This document shows positions 14,825 through 22,067 of a DNA stretch of 22,067 nt, in pieces. Both the position numbers and the translations under genes were made by a program. How positions within the stretch are numbered: position 1 is the stretch's first letter; each line of letters opens with the position of its first letter. A model generated the notes under the pieces. That model was not told where the DNA came from and did no database searches. It saw only the letters and a list, made by a program, of their open reading frames with translations. Source of the DNA: an uncultured Flavobacteriales bacterium (lineage in GTDB: Bacteria > Bacteroidota > Bacteroidia > Flavobacteriales_E > Vicingaceae); NCBI GenBank assembly GCA_937925525.1, contig CALALS010000050.1, forward strand, positions 1-22,067, written 5' to 3'.

Positions 14825-15559
14825 TTAGATTAGTTTCTTTCTAAACTTTTTAAGGATTTCAATATTTTTTGGCTCAGAGTTAATTATATCAATTAATTTT
14901 TCAAACTCTGAACAAAGCTCTTTTGTAAAAGATGGAATGTCCGGAAAAAACACTTTAAAACTTTGATTTAACAAAAGGTCTTCTAACTTAGAATTATTCT
15001 TTTCCCCACTAAAGTACTTTTTTACAAAAGCAGAGTCAATTTTTCCTTTAAACCCAATGTTTGGATTATCCTGAAATGACTCTAAATGAAATGTTGGGTG
15101 GTGTAAAAAGATAGATGATTTTGGGTGTTTGAAAAAATTTGCCCAGTACTTAATTTTTTGAAGCGTTGGAAACTCCTCCCATTTAAACTTATCGAGCTTG
15201 CCTTTTTGATGATATCCAAGTTGTAGATATATAACAGCACATTTTTCAGCTTGTAAATAAAAAAGTAGTGAATAGAGGGTAATAAAATAACGGATATTTG
15301 TTTCTCCAAGATTATTCTTAAAGAATTTATTTATTAGCATAGCTCCATCTTTAAGATTACAAGGAATACTATTGTGCTCATAACCATCATTTCCAAAGCT
15401 TAGATTTTCCAGCTTTTGATGAAAGATGCTTCTTCTCAATGGAAGTCCGTTGTTGTTTAAGTTTTCGTAATATGAGGGATAAAGCCAGTTGTCAAAGTAA
15501 TTTGCAGACTCTTTAATTTGTTCAGTAAAATAAAGCTGTCCTTTTTCTGTTCGATTCAT
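14825..15559 (-). CDS. Uncharacterised cytoplasmic protein, 244 residues
   Basis: I do not recognise a family. The protein has no signal peptide or clear transmembrane segment. It is rich in aromatic and Lys residues and appears mixed alpha-helical, with a central hydrophobic stretch (YFITLYSLLFYLQAEKCAVI, about 91-110). An HHP motif occurs in IFLHHPTFHLE (about 150-160), but no catalytic pattern is evident. The ATG is at 15557-15559, only 3 nt after the stop of the upstream diiron-like gene, so the two are almost certainly co-transcribed and possibly coupled. Its stop codon lies 2 nt from the stop of the convergent aldehyde dehydrogenase, with no room for a terminator between them. Base composition is like the neighbours. 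Confidence 0.7.
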   Translation of the reverse strand: MNRTEKGQLYFTEQIKESANYFDNWLYPSYYENLNNNGLPLRRSIFHQKLENLSFGNDGYEHNSIPCNLKDGAMLINKFFKNNLGETNIRYFITLYSLLFYLQAEKCAVIYLQLGYHQKGKLDKFKWEEFPTLQKIKYWANFFKHPKSSIFLHHPTFHLESFQDNPNIGFKGKIDSAFVKKYFSGEKNNSKLEDLLLNQSFKVFFPDIPSFTKELCSEFEKLIDIINSEPKNIEILKKFRKKLI

Positions 15560-15562
15560 AAC

Positions 15563-16141
15563 TTACTTCTTACAATAAACATCAGATTTTTCTACGGGAT
15601 ATTTTTTGTCTAAATCAATATTATTAAAACTTTTTTTGTCGCCCCAGTTAAATATTTTCTCAAAAAAGGGAAGTAGTTTACTGCCTTCAATCTGTTTTAA
15701 AAAATAAACCTCATGTTCCTTTTCTTTAATACCCATATCATATAATATTTGGTTATGTAAAGTTATGCCCAAATCATTAAAATATTGCTTGGCTCTAAAA
15801 TATTCGCATACATTTCCGCTTTCTAATCTGCCCGCAAAATAGTAGGGCATAAACCAACCAATAATATAACAACTTATCGATATCATTTTACCTATTATAT
15901 AGTATTTAAATTCATAAAATTTAGAAACCTCAATTTGGTAATGTTTCATAATTTTTAGCACCTCTTTTCGGTGGTGCCATTCGTCATCTTCAATTTCTTT
16001 AATACGCTTTTTGGCTTCCTTGTTTTTTACCGAACCGGCATGACCTTGATAAGCAAATGCAGCAGCTTTTTCGGCAGAATAAGCTTGCTTTAATAAGTCA
16101 ATCAATTTTGGGTGATTGAGGGTCACAATTATGAATTTCAA
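15563..16141 (-). CDS. Coq7/ferritin-like putative diiron protein
   Basis: The 192-residue protein shows the spacing of a ferritin-like four-helix diiron carboxylate protein: E24 (YSAEKAAAF), E54-x-x-H57 (DDEWHH), a third-helix Glu (E107 or E113 in RLESGNVCEYF) and E140-x-x-H143 (EKEHE). This E, ExxH, E, ExxH pattern and the hydrophobic, probably membrane-contacting segment at about 82-103 (IIGKMISISCYIIGWFMPYY) are closest to Coq7/demethoxyubiquinone hydroxylase-like proteins. Rubrerythrin-like relatives are an alternative. The substrate is unknown. The start is uncertain: TTG at 16139-16141 is the longest choice, GTG at 16124-16126 is also plausible, and there is no suitable ATG. A near-promoter TACTATTG lies at 16155-16162. 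It is the first gene of a pair with the uncharacterised gene downstream and is divergent from the act operon. Confidence 0.68.
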   Translation of the reverse strand: MKFIIVTLNHPKLIDLLKQAYSAEKAAAFAYQGHAGSVKNKEAKKRIKEIEDDEWHHRKEVLKIMKHYQIEVSKFYEFKYYIIGKMISISCYIIGWFMPYYFAGRLESGNVCEYFRAKQYFNDLGITLHNQILYDMGIKEKEHEVYFLKQIEGSKLLPFFEKIFNWGDKKSFNNIDLDKKYPVEKSDVYCKK

Positions 16142-16306
16142 ATTTATGCTTTACAATAGTACATATATAATATGATATTTCTTTTGCGGAGAGTTTTTTC
16201 AAAAATCATTTTTGCTAAAAAATTGATGTTCAACAAAAACTATTTAGACCGAATATAAATTAACTTAAAAGTGGTAACAACCTACATCTAAATATGCCCA
16301 TTCTTC

Positions 16307-16314
16307 TAAATTTG
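16307..16314 (+). promoter_or_regulatory. Bacteroidota -7 box (TAAATTTG) of the act operon
   Basis: TAAATTTG is an exact TAnnTTTG match, 51 nt before the actA ATG, in the 224-nt divergent gap between the diiron-like gene and actA. The predicted leader is about 45 nt. No clear -33 TTG is visible. Nothing else in the gap could be assigned except the weak minus-strand box near 16155. Confidence 0.5.
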
Positions 16315-16365
16315 CGTTGCTTAAAAGCTTATAAAAAGCACAAATAGTCTTCTAACTTGTTGGAA

Positions 16366-17643
16366 ATGAATAAATTTCTTTTGAGAACATCTGGATTGCT
16401 AACTACAGCACTCCTACTTATATTCACCTTTGTTGGTAATGCTAACTTAAATGCGCAAGATGCAGATGCGGGTGAAAAATTATTTAAAACAAACTGTGCA
16501 TCGTGCCACCACCCTGCTAAAAATTTAATTGGGCCTGCTCTTAAAGGCTCGCAAGCTAGATGGGAAGAAAGAGCTAGTGCTGAGAAGCTTTATGAATGGG
16601 TGCGTAATTCACAAGAGTTAGTTAAGGCAGGAGAGCCTTACGCAGTTGAATTGTTTGAGGCTAATAACAAACAAGTGATGACCGCCATGCCTCAATTAAA
16701 AAATGAGGATATCGATAATATTTTTGCTTATGTTGAGTCTTATACTGACCCAATACCTGTTGCGGCAGGCGGAAATGAAGTGGCCGGAGGCGGTGAAGTA
16801 AAGTCAGAATCTACACCTATTTATATATGGGCAATTATTATTGTAGGTTTAATTATGTTAGTGTCTGTTGTTAGAGCTATTAACAGAAACCTATCAAGAA
16901 CAGTTGCTGAGAAAAATGGCGAAGAAGGGCCAAAAGACACTAATTTATTAGATGGAATTAAAGACTGGGTTGCTCATAACAGAACCTGGACAGCAATTAT
17001 TGTTTTAATATTAGTAGTTCTTGGCGTAAAAGATATTGGCGCTAGTTTATTTGAAGTAGGTGTTTACACCGGATATCAGCCGGAGCAGCCAATTAAGTTT
17101 TCTCACGAAATACATGCCGGACAAAACGCAATCGATTGTAACTATTGTCACTCATCAGCTCGTCATAGTAAGCACGCAGGAATTCCTTCGGCAAACGTTT
17201 GTATGAACTGTCACAAAGCAATTTCTGAAGGTCCTTCAGGGAAAGAAGAAATTCAAAAAATTTATGATGCAGTAGGTTGGGATGCAGAAAAAGGCGCTTA
17301 CATTGAAGGTTACGCAGAAAAACCAATTCAATGGATAAAAGTTCATAACCTGCCTGACCATGTTTATTTCAATCACTCACAACACGTAACTGTGGGTAAA
17401 GTAGCTTGTGAAAAATGTCACGGTGAAGTAAAAGAATTAACTGTAGGTAAACAAAATGAACCATTAACTATGGGCTGGTGTGTAAACTGTCATAGAGAAA
17501 CCAAAGTTCAGATGGAAGGAAGCGAGTACTATGATGAGATACACTCAAGATTAACCGATAACTTAAAAGAACAGTATATGAAAGACGGTACTATTACCGT
17601 AAGTGAGTTGGGTGGAATAGAATGTTCAAAATGTCATTATTAA
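16366..17643 (+). CDS. actA: Alternative complex III multiheme cytochrome c subunit ActA (fused monoheme domain)
   Basis: This is the cytochrome c subunit of the membrane quinol oxidoreductase alternative complex III. The start was set at ATG 16366; two upstream in-frame TTG codons are less likely. A signal peptide (1 to about 31, ending NLNAQ) precedes a monoheme cytochrome c domain with C44-A-S-C-H48 and a probable Met ligand at 108 (TAMPQL). Two transmembrane segments follow (about 152-170 and 208-222). The C-terminal domain has five CxxCH sites beginning at C258, C279, C348, C372 and C420, the last two residues from the end. Six hemes in total are expected: an ActE-like monoheme part joined to an ActA-like pentaheme part. 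The hemes should face the periplasm and pass electrons from quinol to cytochrome c or an oxidase. It is separated from actB by 22 nt. Confidence 0.92.
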   Translation: MNKFLLRTSGLLTTALLLIFTFVGNANLNAQDADAGEKLFKTNCASCHHPAKNLIGPALKGSQARWEERASAEKLYEWVRNSQELVKAGEPYAVELFEANNKQVMTAMPQLKNEDIDNIFAYVESYTDPIPVAAGGNEVAGGGEVKSESTPIYIWAIIIVGLIMLVSVVRAINRNLSRTVAEKNGEEGPKDTNLLDGIKDWVAHNRTWTAIIVLILVVLGVKDIGASLFEVGVYTGYQPEQPIKFSHEIHAGQNAIDCNYCHSSARHSKHAGIPSANVCMNCHKAISEGPSGKEEIQKIYDAVGWDAEKGAYIEGYAEKPIQWIKVHNLPDHVYFNHSQHVTVGKVACEKCHGEVKELTVGKQNEPLTMGWCVNCHRETKVQMEGSEYYDEIHSRLTDNLKEQYMKDGTITVSELGGIECSKCHY

Positions 17644-17665
17644 TACCGTATAACTAAAACAGAAT

Positions 17666-20600
17666 ATGGCAAATAGTAAAAAGTACTGGAGAGGTGTTGA
17701 AGAACTAAAAAACGATGCGGATATTATTGAAGCATCAGAAAAAGAATTTAACGAATATGCTCCTGTTACCGAATTTTTAAAAGAAGGAAAGGAATTAGCA
17801 AATACTTCCACATCTCGTAGAGACTTCTTAAAATTTTTAGGTTTTAGTACAGCAGCGGCTACTTTGGCAGCTTGTGAAACTCCGGTAATTAAATCTATTC
17901 CCTATGTGGTTAAACCGGAAGAAGTTACTCCCGGTATTGCTAACTGGTATGCCTCTACATTTTCAAATGGTAATGATTACGCTTCTATTTTAGTTAAAAC
18001 AAGAGAAGGTCGTCCTATTTTAATTCAAGGGAACGAACTTTGCCCTATTTCTAAAGGTGGAGTTAACGCAAGAATTAACGCTTCTGTTTTATCATTATAC
18101 AACACTAATAGATTAAAAAATCCAATGATGGGTGGTGCTGAATCTACTTGGGAAGAAGTAGATAAAGCCATTGCATCTGCATTAGAAAAAGTTACTGCTA
18201 AATCAGGTCAAGTAAGATTTTTAACTAATTCAATATTAAGTCCGACTACTAAAAAATTAGTGGGTGAGTTTGCCGCTAAAGTAGGCAACTTTAAGCATGT
18301 TACTTACGATGCTATTTCTTATTCAGGAATGCTTGAGGCAAACAACAAAGCATTTGGTAAAAAGGTAATTCCTTCTTATAACTTTGATAAAGCAAAAGTA
18401 ATTGTAAGTGTTGGAGCTGATTTCTTAGGAACATGGTTAAATGATGTTGCCAATACAAAGCAGTATATAGTAAACAGAAATCCTGACGGTGAGTGGATGT
18501 CTAAGCATTATCAGTTTGAGACAGTACTTACTATTACAGGTTCAAAAGCTGATGTTAGAGTTCCGGTTAAACCATCTGAGCAAGGCGCTGTTTTAGCAGC
18601 TCTTTACAATAAAATTAGTGGTCAAAGTTCAGGTACAGAGTATTCTGCTACTATTGATAAAGCCGCTAAAGACCTAATGGATAACAGAGGAGCATCTTTA
18701 GTTGTTGCTGGAAGCAATGATGAAAATGTTCAAATGATTGTAAATGCAATCAATGAGAAACTAGGTAACTATGGAAAAACTGTTGACATTAATGCAGCTG
18801 ACTACTTAAAGCAAGGAACAGATACAGAATTTGCAGCATTGGTAAAAGAAATGAAAGAAGGTAAAGTAGATGCTTTATTTATTTCAGGCGTTGACCCTTC
18901 ATATTCTTATCCGGGTTTTGCTGAAGCTTTAGCTAAAGTTGGAACAAGTGTTTCTTTTGCAACGATGCCTTCTAAAACAGCAGAGGGTTGTAAATTTGTT
19001 TGTCCTGACAATCATTACTTAGAGTCATGGAATGATGCCATGCCAAAAGACGGGCATTACTCAATCTGTCAGCCGGTTATTTCTAAATTATTTAATACTC
19101 GTCAAATGCAAGATAGTTTGCTAAAATGGACGGGTAACTCAAAAGACTTTTATACTTATCTTCAAGAATCTTGGAGTACAGATATTTTCCCTACTACGGG
19201 CGGAATTTCATTCACAGAATTCTGGAATAAATCAGTTCATGACGGAGTTGCAAAAGCTGGCATGATGGCTGCTGCTGAAGCTCCTATTTCTCAAACTAAA
19301 CCATTAGCTGAAGGAGAAGCCGCTGCTGCAACTGTTACAGGTGTTTCTGCTTATGTTTCACAAGCTATAGCTGCTGTGGGTAAAGCAAAATCAGAAGGTT
19401 GGGAAATTGAATTATATCAAAAAGTAGGAATTGGTGATGGTGCGGATGCTGCCAACCCTTGGCTACAAGAGTTGCCGGATGCTATTTCTAAAGTTACTTG
19501 GGACAATTACATTACCATGTCTTTAGCAGACGTTAAAGAAATGGGATTAAACGATAAAATTGGTCAAGAATGGCCTGCAAGTACAGTTACTGTTACGGCT
19601 AATGGTGTTACATTAGAAAATGTGCCGGTTTACCCTCAGCCCGGACAAAAAAGCGGAACGGTTGGCTTAGCTTTAGGGTACGGACAAAACGTATGGAAGC
19701 AACAAGAGCCGGTTGGCTTTAATGCTTATCCAATGGTTGCAACAAAAGATGGAAAAGTTGCTTATAATACTTCTGTAACTATTCAAGCTGATGGCGGAAC
19801 TTATGCTTTAGCTGCTACTCAAATCCATCATACTATTATGGATAGAGATTCTGTAGTTAAGGAAACAGATATCAATACTTACAAAACAGCTGAAAAAGAT
19901 GTTTACAATCCAATTCATGCACTTGCTGCTCATGAAGGTGGAGAAAATATTAAAAAACCGGTTTCTGAATTTGACCTATGGGAAGCACACCCTGTTGAAA
20001 ATGTAGGTCACAGATGGGGAATGGCAATTGACTTAAATGCTTGTACCGGATGTGGTGCTTGTGTAACTGCTTGTCATTTAGAAAACAATGTTCCTGTTGT
20101 TGGTAAAGATGAAGTAAGAAGAGGAAGAGATATGCACTGGATGCGTATTGACAGATATTATTCTTCAGATACTACAAAAGAATCAGGAGCAGAAGCTGGT
20201 TTAGGTGGAATAGCTACTTATAGTGCTATGGAAATTCCTTCAGATAATCCTGAGGTAGTTTTTCAGCCAATGATGTGCCAACACTGTAATCACGCTCCTT
20301 GTGAAACAGTTTGTCCGGTTGCTGCTACCACACATAGTAACGAAGGAATTAACCAAATGACTTATAACAGATGTATTGGTACAAGATATTGTGCAAATAA
20401 CTGTCCTTACAAAGTGAGAAGGTTCAACTGGTTTAACTATATGGGCTACGATAAGTTTGAAGACATTAATCCATCTCAAGATGACTTGGGAAGAATGGTG
20501 TTAAACCCTGATGTTACTGTTAGAGCAAGAGGTGTAATGGAAAAATGTAGTCTTTGTGTACAAAGAATACAGGAAGGTAAGTTAAATGCTAAGAAAGACG

Positions 20601-20797
20601 GTAGAAAAGTAAAAGACGGAGAAATTCAAACCGCTTGTTCTTCTGCTTGTCCTTCAAACGCTATTACTTTTGGTGACTTGAATGATAAAGAAACTCAAGC
20701 CGCTAAAAAGTCTGCTCATAACAGAGCTTATAAAGTAATTGAAGAGGTTGGAACACAACCAAACATGTCATATTTATTATTAGTAAGAAATAAATAA
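17666..20797 (+). CDS. actB: Alternative complex III iron-sulfur subunit ActB
   Basis: The 1043-residue protein joins an N-terminal molybdopterin-oxidoreductase-like region to a C-terminal ferredoxin-like region, the ActB layout. A twin-arginine signal, SRRDFLKFLGF (R51, R52), runs into LAAC with Cys70 in lipobox position, so Tat export and lipid attachment are likely. The molybdopterin-like part (about 90-760) has lost cofactor function in this family. The C-terminal part holds cysteine clusters for about four iron-sulfur centres: C793/C796/C799/C803, C871/C874/C879/C883, C903/C909/C913, C961/C964 and C991/C995. The RYC form (CIGTRYCANNC) has the spacing seen in related NrfC/ActB proteins. 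It conveys electrons between the quinol site in ActC and the ActA hemes. The central Ala/Glu-rich stretch at about 530-555 is probably a variable loop. It sits 12 nt before actC. Confidence 0.94.
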   Translation: MANSKKYWRGVEELKNDADIIEASEKEFNEYAPVTEFLKEGKELANTSTSRRDFLKFLGFSTAAATLAACETPVIKSIPYVVKPEEVTPGIANWYASTFSNGNDYASILVKTREGRPILIQGNELCPISKGGVNARINASVLSLYNTNRLKNPMMGGAESTWEEVDKAIASALEKVTAKSGQVRFLTNSILSPTTKKLVGEFAAKVGNFKHVTYDAISYSGMLEANNKAFGKKVIPSYNFDKAKVIVSVGADFLGTWLNDVANTKQYIVNRNPDGEWMSKHYQFETVLTITGSKADVRVPVKPSEQGAVLAALYNKISGQSSGTEYSATIDKAAKDLMDNRGASLVVAGSNDENVQMIVNAINEKLGNYGKTVDINAADYLKQGTDTEFAALVKEMKEGKVDALFISGVDPSYSYPGFAEALAKVGTSVSFATMPSKTAEGCKFVCPDNHYLESWNDAMPKDGHYSICQPVISKLFNTRQMQDSLLKWTGNSKDFYTYLQESWSTDIFPTTGGISFTEFWNKSVHDGVAKAGMMAAAEAPISQTKPLAEGEAAAATVTGVSAYVSQAIAAVGKAKSEGWEIELYQKVGIGDGADAANPWLQELPDAISKVTWDNYITMSLADVKEMGLNDKIGQEWPASTVTVTANGVTLENVPVYPQPGQKSGTVGLALGYGQNVWKQQEPVGFNAYPMVATKDGKVAYNTSVTIQADGGTYALAATQIHHTIMDRDSVVKETDINTYKTAEKDVYNPIHALAAHEGGENIKKPVSEFDLWEAHPVENVGHRWGMAIDLNACTGCGACVTACHLENNVPVVGKDEVRRGRDMHWMRIDRYYSSDTTKESGAEAGLGGIATYSAMEIPSDNPEVVFQPMMCQHCNHAPCETVCPVAATTHSNEGINQMTYNRCIGTRYCANNCPYKVRRFNWFNYMGYDKFEDINPSQDDLGRMVLNPDVTVRARGVMEKCSLCVQRIQEGKLNAKKDGRKVKDGEIQTACSSACPSNAITFGDLNDKETQAAKKSAHNRAYKVIEEVGTQPNMSYLLLVRNK

Positions 20798-20809
20798 AAA
20801 AATTAAAGC

Positions 20810-22067
20810 ATGCATTCAGAAGCAGCCATACGTAAACCGTTAATATTAGGAAACAAAACCTACGCTGAGATTACAGAAGATGTATGTCGCCCGGTAGAAG
20901 GGAAGGCAAACAAACTTTGGTATTTAGCGTTTGGTACTGCGGCCCTAATGGCCCTTTGGGGAGTAGGATGTATTTTATACTTGATAGGAACGGGTATAGG
21001 AACATGGGGATTAAATAAAACAGTAGGTTGGGCTTGGGATATTACTAACTTCGTTTGGTGGGTTGGTATCGGTCACGCAGGAACCCTAATTTCAGCAGTA
21101 CTATTATTATTCCGTCAAAGATGGAGAATGGCCATTAACCGTTCTGCTGAGGCAATGACAATTTTTGCGGTAATGATGGCGGCCTTGTTCCCTGGAATTC
21201 ACATGGGTAGAATTTGGATGGCGTATTGGGTATTTCCTTTCCCTAACCAGTTTGGTTCATTATGGGTAAACTTTAACTCTCCACTACTTTGGGACGTATT
21301 TGCAATCTCTACTTACTTCTCGGTATCTCTTGTTTTCTGGTACATTGGTCTTATTCCTGACTTTGCTACCATCAGAGACAGAGCAAAAGGAGAAATTGCT
21401 AAAAAAGTATATTCATTATTAAGCTTTGGATGGAGTGGTAATGCAAAAGCCTGGACGAGATTTGAGGAAGTTTCTTTGGTACTTGCCGGTTTAGCAACAC
21501 CGTTAGTATTCTCGGTTCACTCTATTGTATCTATGGACTTTGCTACTTCTGTAATTCCGGGATGGCATACTACTATTTTCCCTCCATACTTCGTTGCCGG
21601 AGCAATTTTCTCAGGATTTGCTATGGTACAAACGCTATTGTTAATCATGCGTAAAGTGTTTAGCTTAGAGAATTATGTAACCAATAAGCATATCGAATAC
21701 ATGAACATTGTAATCATTGTTACCGGAACAATGGTGGGTGTTGCTTATTTAACAGAGTTATTTATTTCTTGGTATTCAGGTGTTGAATATGAAAGTTATG
21801 CTTTTATTAATAGATTCTCAGGACCTTATGCATGGGCTTATTGGTGTATGATGACATGTAATGTTATTTCACCACAGCTATTCTGGTTTAAAAAGATTAG
21901 AACCAGTTTAATCGCTAGCTTTATATTATCTATTGTTGTAAACATAGGTATGTGGTTTGAACGATTTGTAATTATTGTTACTTCACTACATAGAGATTAT
22001 ATTCCTTCAAGTTGGTCTATGTTCTATCCAACTTATGTTGACATAGGTATATTTATCGGAACTATCG
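20810..22067 (+). CDS. actC: Alternative complex III NrfD-like membrane subunit ActC (partial)
   Basis: ActC is the polytopic membrane subunit that carries the quinol-binding site. From ATG 20810 the frame stays open for 419 codons to the right edge. Multiple long hydrophobic helices are visible, including LWYLAFGTAALMALWGVGCI, TNFVWWVGIGHAGTLISAVL, VSLVLAGLATPLVFSVHSIV and IVIIVTGTMVGVAYLTELFI. The conserved WWVGIGHAGTLISA segment and FSVHSIVSMDFA with PGWHTTIFPPYFVAGAI are characteristic of NrfD/PsrC-type ActC proteins. The 3' end is missing; family members are usually about 450-480 residues, so little is lost. The gene follows actB by 12 nt. Further act genes (D, E, F) and an oxidase would be expected to the right. 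Confidence 0.94.
   Translation, partial: MHSEAAIRKPLILGNKTYAEITEDVCRPVEGKANKLWYLAFGTAALMALWGVGCILYLIGTGIGTWGLNKTVGWAWDITNFVWWVGIGHAGTLISAVLLLFRQRWRMAINRSAEAMTIFAVMMAALFPGIHMGRIWMAYWVFPFPNQFGSLWVNFNSPLLWDVFAISTYFSVSLVFWYIGLIPDFATIRDRAKGEIAKKVYSLLSFGWSGNAKAWTRFEEVSLVLAGLATPLVFSVHSIVSMDFATSVIPGWHTTIFPPYFVAGAIFSGFAMVQTLLLIMRKVFSLENYVTNKHIEYMNIVIIVTGTMVGVAYLTELFISWYSGVEYESYAFINRFSGPYAWAYWCMMTCNVISPQLFWFKKIRTSLIASFILSIVVNIGMWFERFVIIVTSLHRDYIPSSWSMFYPTYVDIGIFIGTI

Noticed and set aside
16142..16300. Small RNA or riboswitch in the divergent gap before actA
   Set aside because: No convincing hairpin with a T-tract or aptamer-like conserved block was visible; only promoter boxes are supportable.

Overview
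The window is low-GC bacterial chromosome and reads as Bacteroidota, probably a Flavobacteriia-like lineage. The evidence is a protein with a gliding-motility/type IX secretion C-terminal domain, an alternative complex III (act) operon, a SpoIIE phosphatase with the DSIKYAKRIQ linker that I recognise from this phylum, and repeated TAnnTTTG boxes (the Bacteroidota -7 promoter element) a short distance upstream of transcription units. Genes are closely packed and mostly look intact.

Layout. Positions 1-3088 (minus) hold the rimP-nusA-infB translation/transcription operon, with infB running off the left edge. Positions 3181-9062 (minus) hold a probable four-gene unit, in transcription order: a YfiR-like periplasmic protein, a TPR protein, a membrane HAMP-SpoIIE phosphatase, and a large type IX-secreted protein. 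Positions 9136-9555 (minus) encode a small, extremely basic exported protein. Positions 9634-10134 (minus) encode ferritin, and 10210-12331 (minus) an overlapping histidine kinase/response regulator pair. Positions 12332-12881 lack protein genes but carry a promoter box, complementary segments and a terminator-like hairpin that together suggest a small RNA of about 200 nt. Positions 12882-13262 (plus) encode a histone H1-like Lys/Ala/Pro repeat protein. Positions 13383-14822 (plus) hold an aldehyde dehydrogenase of the 2-aminomuconate-semialdehyde type, split by one in-frame TAA. Positions 14825-16141 (minus) hold two adjacent genes: an unknown protein and a Coq7/ferritin-like putative diiron protein. 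Positions 16366-22067 (plus) hold actA-actB-actC, with actC cut by the right edge.

How the parts work together. RimP, NusA and IF2 support ribosome maturation, transcription elongation and initiation. ActA, ActB and ActC form the core of the quinol-oxidising alternative complex III, which passes electrons to cytochrome c or an oxidase. The YfiR-TPR-SpoIIE genes look like an envelope-sensing signalling module whose output is protein dephosphorylation; this is inferred from domain content and gene order only. The items most worth a second look are the candidate RNA upstream of the histone-like gene, the YfiR/SpoIIE module, the interrupted dehydrogenase, and a hairpin between the rimP promoter box and the rimP start codon.
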